Source: Oegoconia quadripuncta
Taxonomy: Eukaryota > Arthropoda > Insecta > Lepidoptera > Autostichidae
DNA length: 64,000 bases
Assembly (NCBI GenBank): GCA_949316235.1
Contig: OX438755.1
Span: 16,447,151 to 16,511,150 of the forward strand
Reading direction: 5' to 3'
Shown: in pieces, positions 22,543 through 32,850 of the stretch
How the letters are laid out: every line of letters begins with the position of its first letter
Position numbering within the stretch: position 1 is the stretch's first letter
The notes under the pieces: generated by a model
What the model was told of the DNA's origin: nothing
What the model saw: only the letters and a program-made list of their open reading frames with translations
Database searches by the model: none
Position numbers and translations under genes: made by a program

Positions 22543-23195
22543 CTCCCCGGCTCCTCGGATTTGTAGAACCTTGTCTCGTTCGCTGACCCCAACTTACGAG
22601 CACAGTGTTTGGTAGCCATCTTGGCGTGGTGTGACTTAAAGTTATCAATGGTTTTGAGGACCGTCAGTTTTGTGTCCTGACATCGAATGAGTCCAGGGGG
22701 CTCAGATTTTTTTTATGCACAACGATTGGTACTTGACCTCAATCACACCTGATGTTAAGTGAAGATGAGGTTGAGGGTGGAAGCGTACTGACCCGGAAAC
22801 CCCAACACATTTGGGGGACTGGCTATCTTATCTCTGACAACCGGAACACAACAATGCTATTGACATTGCTGCTTAGCAGCAGATTTAGATAAGATGGTGG
22901 TAGCAAGACATTTAAAATGACCTACCACCAACCAAACCGAGTACTTAAACATGTACTCCGCTGGGGATCGAACCCGCGACCTCCGAATCGTAAACCCAAT
23001 GTTGTTTACATTGAGCCACGGAGGCGGTTGAATGAGTGTGGATGACGTCTCTTGGGAAGACTTTAATTCAGTGATCCCGGGGATGTAGTATGTAATGAAT
23101 GAGGTGTTCAAACATCGCCAGTATCGGAGTTGTGGTAACTTGACTCCAATAGGGAGGCAAAGTTGCTTAGTTCTCCCACTAGATGTAGCCTAAGT
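22543..23195 (-). pseudogene. Unidentified reading frame split by a SINE-A insertion
   Basis: On the minus strand a frame open from about 23195 to 23038 (LPQLRYWRCLNTSFITYYIP, GITELKSSQETSSTLI) stops in SINE-A. On the far side, across the 8-bp target duplication, the same phase continues (CQDTKLTVLKTIDNF, FKSHHAKMATKHCARKLGS) to a stop near 22543. The two parts make about 100 codons uninterrupted if the insertion is ignored. I do not recognise the family; TIDNFKSHHAKM faintly recalls the RT-to-thumb region of a LINE. Whether it is host or retroelement is open. Confidence 0.35.
22685..23037 (-). mobile_element. SINE-A with 8-bp target-site duplication
   Basis: The element spans 22707-23029 with intact head, B box (GGTTCGATCCCC on the minus strand) and tail. 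GAATGAGT at 22685-22692 and 23030-23037 is the likely target duplication. Fourteen extra bases (CCAGGGGGCTCAGA on the plus strand) lie between the A-tail and the left duplicate. Confidence 0.9.
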
Positions 23196-23237
23196 GATTG
23201 TACGTAGGTAACGAACTATCATAAGCCATACATTTTG

Positions 23238-24600
23238 AGGTCGAGTTTTTTTTTCTTTAAGATGTAACAAGATCGCTGTCTTTAAATATCCCAAGAGCCT
23301 AAATACAATAAACTGCTGAATTTTGCTTTAATATCAATCACGTATACTTTCCTGAGTTTCTATTTGCTCCAACGAATCTTGATTAAGAATTCACAGATAT
23401 ATTGAATTCAATCCGGAATAACCTTTAGGGTAAAAAAAAAAAAACAAGCTAAGGATACTGAAGCAATACAGCCAAGTCATTTATTTTACTATTTCTAAAC
23501 CGAACCGAAATGATCGATCAAAGGCTAAATCCCGGTGTCTTTTTCCAAAAAGAGAAGGTTATGAACTCCACTGTATTTTTTTTATGTATGTTGGGCGATA
23601 TGTCCGAGATTTGTGATGACTTCAATTCATGGTTTCTATAAGAGTCGACCTAAATGGTATCTCTTTCTAAAGCTCAACTAACTCAATTCAATATAACTAG
23701 GATTAAAACATAATGTAGCAAATGAGAATAATACTTTGCACAACCTCTAGGTTCTGATTACCATTATATATATTAACCAATTTAGTTAAGAACTAATGAT
23801 CCACTCTGGAGATATATAATAAAACCTTATTTAATACGGATCTTTTGTAAAATATTTCTGGTTCAATTACGTTCTATGTCAGCTTTTACTGTCCTTCAAT
23901 ACGTTTCTTTTGTTATCGACGCGGACACATTCGTGAGCGGAAACTGGTAGTTAGTAAGGTAAGGATGCAAATAATGAAAAATGACATCTACGAATGTCAC
24001 ATCTAAGGTAGAAGTGAGATGTCGGGTCATAGACTCGTGACGTGATAGAGGAAAATGGAAAAAGTAACTCGTTGTACCGAGCAAACCAACATAATGTGTG
24101 TGGCTTTTTGGCGGGATCTCGGCGAGTGAAATAGCATTTTTGTTTATAATCTTATAATTTGTGCATTCTGAGTTTTGAAGCTTAATAACGGCAGAATATT
24201 ATGCAGCAAAAGTTAGTGATGGTGTACAAGTGAAGGGAAGTGTAAATTAAAGTGCGTAACGAAGAAAGTTCCCACAAGAAACCGTCAAAATCTTTTGTAA
24301 AGCATTCTGCCACTTTACTGAAGAATGACTTGACCGTGACTAGACTCTGTATACGCCAAGTATACGACGAACTCCTTGTTTCGACTGAGACTGATAAACT
24401 GAAGAAATAAGAGAAATAAAACATATCTGTATGGGCTTAGATCCCTTTGCCTTCTCCGAGAGGAGTAAATACAAGGAAGAAGAATCAACATAATGCGAGG
24501 CATAGAGACGACAAATCTTAGATACAACACCTCCCCAATTTCACTGTGTATATTTTCACATTTCATGTAATAATAATATGTGTGTCGCTAAATGGGTCAA
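23238..24600. other. Spacer, nothing recognised
   Basis: Frames of 62-83 codons on the minus strand show no motif. No shared repeat. Confidence 0.4.
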
Positions 24601-24640
24601 ATAAACGATTCTTATTCTTATTCTTATTCTTAACTTCGAG
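24580..24640 (+). repeat. (ATTCTT)n retroposon-type tail
   Basis: GGGTCAAATAAACGATTCTT followed by further ATTCTT units to 24632. An AATAAA just before a short tandem tail fits the 3' end of a LINE copy; its body was not recognised. Confidence 0.45.
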
Positions 24641-25187
24641 TACATACATACAAAATTGTGATTTAACCGTTATCTTGCCTTTTCCGTGGTCTATTACTGG
24701 TATATATAATTTTGTTGTGATTTACCATACAATTGAACCAACCCTTCATTCCGTGGATGTCGTAAAAGGCGACTAAGGGACTGTTAGCGATGCGCTCAGT
24801 AGAATTTTAAATGTTTTTTTATTAATTGTAATAAGAGTCTGTTTTTGTTTATATTTTATGTATTACCCTGCTTATGTCGACGCGTGTACTTTACAAGCAT
24901 TTTCTCTAAACAATAGAATATCAAAGCTAAGGATTGAGCATGTACAATCGGCGTCATAATTATGCACACAGGGCTGTAACGACGATGTTTTACAGAATCA
25001 CTGGTAACTGCCTTTTTAAGTTATATATTACTCGATTCGGTACTCGTTCCATTAGATGTTTATCGCCTTATCGTTGCTTCTATAGGTGGTACCAAATTTA
25101 GCGATGCAACGCAATTTTCACGTGGTACTTACGACGGTTGGTCTTGTTGGTTGGACTTTGTATCATAAGACTTATCAAGTCTAGAAT
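24641..25187. other. Spacer, nothing recognised
   Basis: AAAAGGCGACTAAGGGACT at 24767 recurs at 39796, a short dispersed motif. Otherwise nothing. Confidence 0.45.
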
Positions 25188-25566
25188 TTGGCAGAGGAAG
25201 CGTATAAAAGATATACCCGAAGGGACACATGTTCAACCCCATAGCGAACATAGAATAGACGGTTGATTCAGAGATTTGCTTATGAATTAACTAATTTAAG
25301 TAGGATGCTATCATTAATCACCTTAAACTAGAAATCGACTTTACGTGGTTTGTAGATCATAACCATCAATGCTCACTTGGCAGAGGAAGCGTACAAAAGA
25401 TATGCCCGAAGGGACACATGTACAACCCCATAGCGAACATAGAATAGACGGTTGATTCAGAGAGTTGCGTATGAATTAACTAATTTAAGTAGGATGCTAT
25501 CATTAATCACCTAAAACTGTGACATCGACTTTACGTGGTTTGTAAATGATAACCATCAACGCTCAC
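25188..25566. repeat. Tandem duplication of a ~189-bp segment
   Basis: 25188-25376 and 25377-25566 are near-identical direct repeats, both starting TTGGCAGAGGAAGCGTA and ending ACCATCAAYGCTCAC. They differ at about a dozen positions with a small indel. No coding potential or element boundary seen. Confidence 0.92.
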
Positions 25567-25868
25567 TGCGATCTGGCGTTGTCAGTGATGTATTAAATTA
25601 GGGAGTCGAGCTTCACTTGGCTCTCTCCCCCATAAGGTTAGCCTTTTTGGCATTTTGCGCACATTAACTGGAGGGGAAGAGGGCCTTTCTTTTTTTTCTT
25701 TTTCACCCTAAAGTCTTTCTTTAATTAGTATGGGGCATCGCTGCACCGATTGGTGCAAATTATCATCACCATGTCTCGTTTGGTAATATAAGAGGCATGG
25801 CTTGGTACATTTTATTTATTAGCATCTTATTATGGACATAAAAGAAGGCTATAGTTATTATTAATTTA
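25567..25868. other. Spacer, nothing recognised
   Basis: Contains a T-rich run at 25689-25704. No frame or shared repeat. Confidence 0.45.
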
Positions 25869-26035
25869 CGATGGTAGGGCATTGCCTGCTCACTAATAAA
25901 AACGTTCTAACATTGTTATGTTCCGGCTGTTGGAGATGATACAAAAAGGTCTACTAAATAATTTGGAAGTTTAAGAGGAACACGCATCCACATTCGGATT
26001 CATCTTCATTTTTACATCAGATAGGTTATAACAAC
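25869..26035 (+). mobile_element. SINE-A, strongly diverged
   Basis: GATGGTAGGGCATTGCCTGC, TTGTTATGTTCCGGCTGTTG, GCATCCACATTCGGATTCATC and TTTTTACATCAGATAGGTT follow the SINE-A order with many changes: an old copy lacking the head. Confidence 0.55.
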
Positions 26036-26109
26036 ATAATGACAAAGGAACATTCTTAATGTAATACAAATGCATTAAAAAAGACAGGTGTGACAAAAAG
26101 ATTTGGTTA

Positions 26110-26340
26110 TACTTTTTAACCCCCGATATGTTATAAGTTTGACAGCTATGTGTGTGTGTCTGTCTGTGGCACCGTAACTGTAAAACGTGTGAATCGATTT
26201 GGATGCGGTTTTTTGCATTTGGAAGCAGGTTTTCTAGCGCAGGTTTTCCATGCATAGGTTACCTGTAACCCAATTTTAACTAAAGCTATAGAGACGCATA
26301 AATCTGCATTTTTTTTGGTTATGACATACATCTTTTTCTG
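26110..26340 (+). repeat. Dispersed repeat R3-like
   Basis: TTTTTAACCCCCGATATGTTATAAGTTTGAC, GCTATGTGTGTGTGTCTGTC and CGATTTGGATGCGGTTTTTTG. A shorter copy with the same start lies at 27275. Confidence 0.55.
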
Positions 26341-27179
26341 CTAACACTACTATCTACTGGACCTCCAAGTATGCCAAGTAATACGTCATATAAAACCTGC
26401 ATAGTCTATTAGCGAATTTCAAAACGTAACTATACAATGTATCTATCGATCAAAGTGTTTTAAGACATGTTAACTTTACGATTTGTCTTTGTATGGAGAT
26501 TGTTTTATAGCTTTATTTAAGACGTAAGTCAGTTCTGTGACGAGGTTCTCACGAACATAAATGTTTAGTTTTTTTTTTAATAATAGTTCTTCTTAACATG
26601 TCGATGGCAAACACATCAAAATCTTGAGGACCAGAATGCGGCTACGCGTACAGCATTATCTGTGGTACTGTAGAGGTCCTGTAGCATATAAGTAATGGGA
26701 ACACACAGGGCAGCATAGAAGTTGCCACATAGTTTGTGGTGATTCACCGCACCAGCTCCGGTTGTCATCTGTGTAGCCCCACTTGAATATGTTCTTTCGG
26801 CATCTACCGACTCCGGTATATGCAGTCTATTGAGTGATTCTCATACGGGCCATTCCAGATCGTGACCCGATGGAAGCTTATCGGCAGGCGTAATAAAGGT
26901 CGGTAGTGAGAGCTTCACAGTTAGTTGAGCAATCGGGTCAGTGGACTCGGATCCACTAAATCACTATCAAGCATTTAGGAAAATAGGCTTGACAGAGGCT
27001 CTATCCAAAGGTAGAACTACTTAGGTTTCGTTAAATATTTAACAAGTTTGCGGGTAAAGTCAATTGACTGTCTGTTACTTGATAGCCCGTGGGCGAAAAG
27101 TTTAGTAGAAGGTTAGTGTGCAAATGGAGGATATTTAGTGTTATTTAATTAATCAATACAAATGAAAAAGTTTAATCAA
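26341..27179. other. Spacer with no firm assignment
   Basis: A less AT-rich block, 26640-26960, may be a LINE body fragment (CACATAGTTTGTGGTGATTC, CCAGATCGTGACCCGATGG), but no frame could be followed. Confidence 0.4.
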
Positions 27180-27270
27180 AAAGTTTAGTTATAAAAATAA
27201 TATCTGAAACCGTCATGACGTAGAATCACTGCTTATTCACAAAGCCGACACCATACAGATGAACGATCAA
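27180..27270 (-). mobile_element. LINE-1-type 3' UTR fragment
   Basis: ATAATATCTGAAACCGTCATGACG and TCACTGCTTATTCACAAAGC correspond to the 3' UTR at 3635-3690. Confidence 0.5.
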
Positions 27271-27274
27271 GTCT

Positions 27275-27390
27275 TTTTAACCCCTGACGCAAAAAGAAGG
27301 GTATTACAAGTTTGACCGCTATGTGTGTTTGTCTGTGACATCGTAGCACTGAAATGGGGCGATGCATTTGGATGCGATTTTTATTATTTA
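27275..27390 (+). repeat. Dispersed repeat R3-like, cut by SINE-A
   Basis: TTTTTAACCCCTGACGCAAAA, GTTTGACCGCTATGTGTG and GATGCATTTGGATGCGATTTTT end at the poly-T of the SINE-A at 27394. Confidence 0.55.
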
Positions 27391-27393
27391 TAG

Positions 27394-27680
27394 TTTTTTT
27401 TTATGCACAACGGGTTGGTACTTGACCTCAATCACACCTGATGTTAAGTGAAGATGAGGTCGAAGGTGGAAGGGTACTGACCCGGAAACCCCAACACATT
27501 TGGAGGACCGGCTATATTATCTCTGACAACCGGAACACAACAATGCTATTAACATTGTTGCAGATTTAGATAAGACGGTGGTAGCTAGCCAGGCGGACAT
27601 TTAAAATGAGGTACCAACAACCAACTCTGGGGATCGAATCGTAAGCCCAATGATGTTTTTATTGAGCCACGGAGGCGGTT
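27394..27680 (-). mobile_element. SINE-A with deleted B-box region
   Basis: Intact 3' end and body. Near the head AACTCTGGGGATCGAATCGTAAGC shows loss of the GGTTCG core. The terminal GAGCCACGGAGGCGG is kept. Confidence 0.88.
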
Positions 27681-28407
27681 AAAAGTAACTTATAATTATA
27701 ATTTATTTAAATTAGTTATATTTAATGTTGCGACCAGGGGCTTGTTTACCGGCTTATGTTAAAACCTAAATCAGCGTCAAGTACAATGGAGTGTTTTATT
27801 TAGGTTTGACTCTACTTTAACCTTAAAAAAAACGATTATCTTAAAGAGCGAAACCAAATGGGTTTGAATCAATTAAGCGGTTTTTAGTGGTTTTCATTTC
27901 GATCTTACTGACGAAGTCTCTATCACTACAAACTTCAATCGACGTCCAAGTATCTGGATTAAACCGGATTAAGGTTGGTAGCGTTCTCATTTCGGATGCG
28001 CTCCGAACGAAACCTTCTCTAAAATCCGGTAAAAACACTCATTTACCGGTATTTTCGAAACCAGTTGCCTGGTTGCGACTTTTCTATTCTGTGGTCACAC
28101 CGCTCGTAAGGAAAACCAGATAGTAAACAATGACCAGCCGCATGTCATATACGTGCGTGCATGCGTTGGATTTCTACCATGACATAACGTCTGTTGTTCA
28201 CATTGTCTATTTAACTTCCCTATTAGAGTATTACTTATTCCCTTAAACAAAGTTACTACTTAATAGAACCATAAATCAACTGTAAATACAGGTGTGATAT
28301 GTGTACATATGTATGTGTACATACGTACCTATAGATATGAGAATGCACTTTGTGTTAAGTTGGTTGAACCAGTAATGAGAATAACTATATAGGTTTTACA
28401 TTCTAGA
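27681..28407. other. Spacer, nothing recognised
   Basis: Opposed 65- and 78-codon frames at 27841-28123 show no family features. Confidence 0.4.
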
Positions 28408-28560
28408 GAACGTCGGTGGCTCAGCGGTTAAGATGCGGGCTCCCAATTTGGGAGGTCCGGGTTCGATTCCCAGGTAGGCCATTTATCAAATTTACTTATG
28501 TGCATTTATCCGACTGCTCTTAAACGGTTAAGGAAAACGTCACTGCTGCATAATATCTGT
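28408..28560 (+). mobile_element. SINE-C, tRNA-derived, single copy
   Basis: tRNA-like head GTCGGTGGCTCAGCGGTTAA with A box, then CCGGGTTCGATTCCCAGG with a B box. Downstream AAACGGTTAAGGAAAACGTC matches the body of a SINE type common in moths and butterflies (..GGTGAAGGAAAACATCGTGAGG..). It is not a working tRNA: the acceptor arms do not pair. Confidence 0.75.
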
Positions 28561-28566
28561 ACAAAA

Positions 28567-28790
28567 AAATGGAAATTTAGAAAACCCTCAAAAGACTATG
28601 ATATCATTGAAATATACCGAGAAACTGTGTTGAAAGCTAAATATCTTCGAAACAGCGTATCCAATTTTTATCAATCATTGCTAAGAATATGTTCCATCGT
28701 TTAGTCTTTCATTTACAAAAAAGCAGCACTGAAATTGGATAAACACACACTCACATAACGCCTGTCGTATTTCGTCGGAGGTTACAAATT
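28567..28790 (-). repeat. Dispersed repeat R3
   Basis: AATTTAGAAAACCCTCAAAAG, ACTATGATATCATTGAAATA, AAGCTAAATATCTTCGAAAC and ACGCCTGTCGTATTTCGTCG follow the R3 order. Confidence 0.6.
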
Positions 28791-28917
28791 CCGCGCATTA
28801 CTAAATCAGGTACATACTGTACAGTCAGGTTCATAGGTAATTGCATTTCTATCCAGACCCAGTTTAAACGATAGAAATTTTATCGAACACAGTATTTCAA
28901 ATAAATATCGATTTTCA

Positions 28918-29248
28918 TCCGCCTCCGTGGTTCAATGTAAACAACATTGGGTTTACGATTCGGAGGTCGCGGGTTCGATCCCCAGTGGGGTACATTAAGT
29001 ACTCAGTTTAGATGGTGGTAGGGCATTTTAAATGTCCACCTGGCTAGCTACCTACCACCATCTTATATAAATCTGCCGCCAAGCAGCAATGTTAATAGCA
29101 TTATTGTGTTCCGGTTGTCAAAGATAAGATAGCTAGTCCCCCAAATGTGTTGGGGTTTCCGGGTCAATACGCTTCCACCTTCGACCTCATCTTCATTTAA
29201 CATCAGGTTTGATTGAGGTCAAGTACAAACCGTGGTGCAAAAAAAAAA
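28918..29248 (+). mobile_element. SINE-A, full length
   Basis: One of the most complete copies: GCCTCCGTGGTTCAATGTAA head, B box GGTTCGATCCCCAG, full body, tail GTGGTGCAAAAAAAAA. Confidence 0.92.
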
Positions 29249-29516
29249 CTAATGTAGTACGTCTTGCCGCATAAATAAAATATTCTCCGTTTGAAATTTA
29301 AATGCATTCGTTTAAACTGCGACTGCATCTGCATTTTTGAATCCTAATGTATACATGTACAATTCAAGAACGAAAATCCAGTGTTGTGTAGTGACAGTGA
29401 CCTTACGAACTTTTTACGAGAATACTGTTTAAAGACAGGTATTTAAGATTGCAAGATCCGCACTCTAGGGCAAGGCTGACGTATCGTCCCACGCACTCAC
29501 ACATTTCTGTAGGTTA
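29249..29516. other. Spacer, nothing recognised
   Basis: AT-rich, no shared repeat. Confidence 0.5.
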
Positions 29517-29682
29517 ATGGAGGTACCTAACATTATCTCTAAAGCATCTTGCAAATATTTGGCAAACCATGGAAGGTCTAAAGTATCAAGATGGTATCTT
29601 CTAAAAACCTTTTGCAAAAATAAGTTATTAGTGTTCCGTAGATCATTTTCGAAAAGGAACCGTTATAGGATCACTTTCTTGT
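29517..29682. repeat. Dispersed repeat R1 (GTTCCGTA family), copy 1
   Basis: GCATCTTGCAAATATTTGGC, AGGTCTAAAGTATCAAGATGG, GTATCTTCTAAAAACCTTTTGC and GTGTTCCGTA are shared with 60235-60430. The GTTCCGTA...GGAACC...ATAGGATCACTTT section belongs to an abundant lepidopteran repeat. Confidence 0.6.
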
Positions 29683-29747
29683 CTTTTTTTATGCACAACG
29701 GGTTAGCACTTGACCTCAATCACACCTGATGTTAAGTGAAAATGAGG
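29683..29747 (-). mobile_element. SINE-A, 3' tip
   Basis: TTTTTTTATGCACAACGGGTT, ACTTGACCTCAATCACACCT and GATGTTAAGTGAAAATGAGG only. Confidence 0.8.
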
Positions 29748-30064
29748 ATTGTCTATTCTGTTGTTAGATTCGTTTTTTGGTTTTCAAACTCATATTGTCA
29801 TTAGCATTACATGCACAGATTAAAAATGTTTAAAGATTATCTTGAAATCACACTCAGTCGGAATTTGGCGCGTACACGAAATACCAACCTACTTAGAACA
29901 GTGTTGCGACTTCAAATCGGCAACGTGGGAAATCCAGATGGGTCACTTTAAAAAGGTAGCAAAAAGTGCTAATCAATTTTATTCTAAACTGGGGTATGGG
30001 TTCCGTCACTCGTTTCATCATTGTATGTAGAAGTGACCACTAGTGGTATTTCACACGAAAATTC

Positions 30065-30397
30065 TTTTTTTTATGCAGAACGTGGTTAGCGCTTGATCTT
30101 AATCACACCCGATGTTAAGTGAAGATGAGGTTGAAGGTGGAAGCGTACTGACCCGGAAACCCCATCTTATTTGGGGAACTGGCTACCTTATCTGTGACAA
30201 CCAGAACACAACAATGCTATTAACATTACTGTTTGGCGGCAGATTTAGATCAGATGGTGGTAGCTAGTCAGGCGGACATTTAAAATGCCCTACCACCAAC
30301 CAAACCGAGTACTAAACATGTACTCCACTGGGGCTCGAACCAGCGACCTCCGAATCGTAAACTCAATGTTGTTTACATTGAGCCATGGAGGCGGTTA
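30065..30397 (-). mobile_element. SINE-A, full length
   Basis: Complete from the T-run and ATGCAGAACGTGG to GAGCCATGGAGGCGGTT. On the minus strand the B box reads GGTTCGAGCCCC, one change from the typical GGTTCGATCCCC. Confidence 0.92.
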
Positions 30398-30439
30398 AAA
30401 TATAAAACACTCCTTTATGAGTACTACCACAAGAACTAT

Positions 30440-30600
30440 AAATTGAAAGTTTACATTACTCCCGAAAGACTATGAAATATACCAATCAACTGTATTAAAA
30501 GCTAAATATCATCGAATCGGCTTAACCGATTTTAATCAAGCAAGGCTAATAACCTTTCCCCTTGTTCAATCTTTAATATAAAGTATGCAGTTTAACAAAA
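30440..30600 (-). repeat. Dispersed repeat R3, copy cut by R5
   Basis: ACTCCCGAAAGACTATGAAA, AAGCTAAATATCATCGAATC and ACCTTTCCCCTTGTTCAATC. The last block recurs at 30890, after R5. Confidence 0.55.
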
Positions 30601-30679
30601 CTAAAAAAACACGCTAGAGTTCCATTATACCCTCACACCAAGTGCAATATTTTGGACTCAAAAAGAACCAAATGAGCGC

Positions 30680-30840
30680 AAAGTTACCAGTAACCACTGA
30701 AGAGTTCGACCATCCACCTCCTGGCCACAGAATTATTATGGTACTGACGTATCCTGGCTCCAACATCTAAGATAACAAATTATAGTAGTGTCATTCGAAT
30801 TATATATAATATACCAAGTTTCATTTCGATACGACAACGA
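30680..30840. repeat. Dispersed repeat R5, copy 2
   Basis: AACCACTGAAGAGTTCGACC, ATCCACCTCCTGGCCACAG, CAAATTATAGTAGTGTCATTC and TTTCATTTCGATACGACAA as at 1214-1395. Confidence 0.6.
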
Positions 30841-31075
30841 CTTCCAAGATTTGTAAAGAACGGTTTTTATCAAACAATGCTGAAAACCTTTCCCCTTGTT
30901 CAATCTTTAATATTAAAAACCGTACTGAAATCGGAAAACACATGAAATACACAACACAATAACGCCGTCAAATACATAACCTGTTTGTATCTGATTATTT
31001 GTCATGAGATGGGTTTAAATAATTTTTTCTTTCTTTTTATAACAGCGATATTTTTCGTCGGCGGTTAATAAAACG
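30841..31075 (-). repeat. Dispersed repeat R3, second part
   Basis: CGGTTTTTATCAAACAATGC, ACCTTTCCCCTTGTTCAATC, AAAACCGTACTGAAATCGG and ACGCCGTCAAATACATAACC; ends near GATATTTTTCGTCGGCGGTT. Confidence 0.55.
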
Positions 31076-31149
31076 AATAACTTATTATTCATATTATTAT
31101 TGTGAATAATGTGGTTTTAACACGGGTGGAGACACGTTAAACTTGTGAC

Positions 31150-31390
31150 GGTATACGTTGATGTAAGCCCAAAAGCCCGGCATGCCTTTGCCTTATTCAA
31201 ATACTCAATCAGAAATATCAACTTCAATCTTTATTGATCTTTAAATAGTACGGGAATTGCATATGACCCTCCAGATTGAACAAAAAAGGGGCAACAAATT
31301 TCACTTTCACAGCGTAAAAACCACATATCATTCATGAAACTTATCTCGGGCTTGCCCTTTTTTGCACTTTCCCCGGGGTGACGGCGAGAC
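31150..31390. repeat. Dispersed repeat R8, copy 1
   Basis: TAAGCCCAAAAGCCCGGCAT, AATACTCAATCAGAAAT, TAAAAACCACATATCATTCA and TCGGGCTTGCCCTTTTTTG are shared in order with 31960-32180. Confidence 0.6.
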
Positions 31391-31394
31391 GGTC

Positions 31395-31600
31395 ATTTGG
31401 GACTCCCCTCCCTAACGGGAGGGATACCCACTAAAACCCCGCGGCGACCTACCTCGGCAGTAGGGAGGACCTGGGAACGCGTAACGATCCAGCGGCTTCC
31501 CGCAATCTTTACCAAATCGTTGGTCTACCTCGTGGAGGACCTCCCCACGCTGCGTCTTCCGGAAGGAAGAGGCCTTTGTCCAGCAGTGAACGTTATTACT
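31395..31600 (-). mobile_element. LINE-like fragment, GC-rich
   Basis: CCAGCGGCTTCCCGCAATCT, GTTGGTCTACCTCGTGGAGG and CCACGCTGCGTCTTCCGG are the counterpart of 56985-57080, an inverted LINE 3' region. The 107-codon frame here is a by-product of its GC content. Confidence 0.55.
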
Positions 31601-31954
31601 TTACATATCCTTTTTCACATTATTTTACATATTTATACTTATGCCCACGTCTCTATAAAATTTAATATGTTTACTCTTATGCATTTATATAATTTATACA
31701 CGAGACTAACGTCAATTTAAATCTGTACAAAACTTTAATTGCAACATCACAAAAATAATGAGTGGTCTATCTGCTCAGCGTTGTTTCTTCAGTATTTTTT
31801 ATAATTCTTGCTTGTTTGGACATCCTAGCATTGGCTAAGATTTACTCATGTATACCTGTTCAAGTATGTTTTAAACTGATATTGGTTATCTTCAATAAAA
31901 AAAAATAAAGCAAACAACAACAACCTCACTATTATGAGGTGTTAGTGCGCAGTG
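31601..31954. other. AT-rich spacer
   Basis: No frame or shared repeat recognised. Confidence 0.45.
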
Positions 31955-32185
31955 GCGTTACCTTCATATAAGCCCCAAAGCCCGGCTTGCCTTGCTAAAT
32001 ACTCGATCAGGAATTTTGACTATTTAAACAGTATTGAAAATCTATGATTTAAATATTGGCACTTGTCAAAGTATATCATTCAGCTTGGTTACCTATCTAA
32101 TTTCACAAGATGTGTAAAAACCACAAGAATATTGTCGGGCTTGCCCTATTTTGTTGACACCCTAGGCACGTCACTGCTAGTGCGT
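31955..32185. repeat. Dispersed repeat R8, copy 2
   Basis: AAGCCCCAAAGCCCGGCTTG, AATACTCGATCAGGAATTT and ATTGTCGGGCTTGCCCTATT, same orientation as copy 1 about 800 bp earlier. Confidence 0.6.
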
Positions 32186-32515
32186 ATCCGAAGCAAAAAT
32201 GTTTAGTTCGCTTACTGGACTAAAAACGAAGGTTAACACACAACAATATTTACTAAAGTTTTCTAATTTCCATGGAACCCTAAAATAACAATTAAAATGT
32301 AATAACAATGAAGGAATTCATGAAGCTCGCTCGCTCGGTTGGATTCGCATTAATTCGTTTATGTTAGGAACAATGCTCTCAGCAAACTCGTTTCAAGGTC
32401 CCTCGTGATATTTAAAAGAAATTGAAAGTTTTCGGCTTCACTTTCAGTTGACTCTTGCACAATCGGCGACGCTTTGCTGATTATTAAAATATTAAATCAA
32501 TCAATATTATATATA

Positions 32516-32850
32516 CCGGATCAGTTTTTTTGCCGCAACGAAAAAATTGGGTATATTAGGTAAGTGAAATATAAGGCATAGGTAGTTTCATATTTTTTTT
32601 CAAAACCTTAATCGAATGAAGCTTTGTGTCATTTGACGGTCGCGTTTGTAGCCTATTCCACATACTTGCATAATTAAATTGAATAAATAAAAAATGGAGA
32701 AAATATGAGTTCAAAATAAATTTCGCGTCTCTCCGGGCGGCGGGCGCGTCTATGGTTTTGACAAAAAAAATACCTATGCCAATAGACACCTTCTATTTCA
32801 CTTACCTAATATGCCCAATTTTTTTCCTTGCGGTATAAAAACTCATCCGG
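32516..32850. mobile_element. MITE family M1, copy 2
   Basis: 335 bp, termini CCGGATCAGTTTTTTTGCCG and ACTCATCCGG, flanked by TA on both sides. Long sub-terminal inverted repeats (GGTAAGTGAAATA, GGCATAGGTAGTTTCAT) and no coding capacity for a transposase; the 77-codon frame is incidental. Confidence 0.85.

Noticed and set aside
28408..28480. Possible tRNA gene (TGGCTCAGCGGTTAA ... GGTTCGATTCCC)
   Set aside because: Acceptor-stem halves do not pair and a SINE body follows; it is the head of SINE-C.
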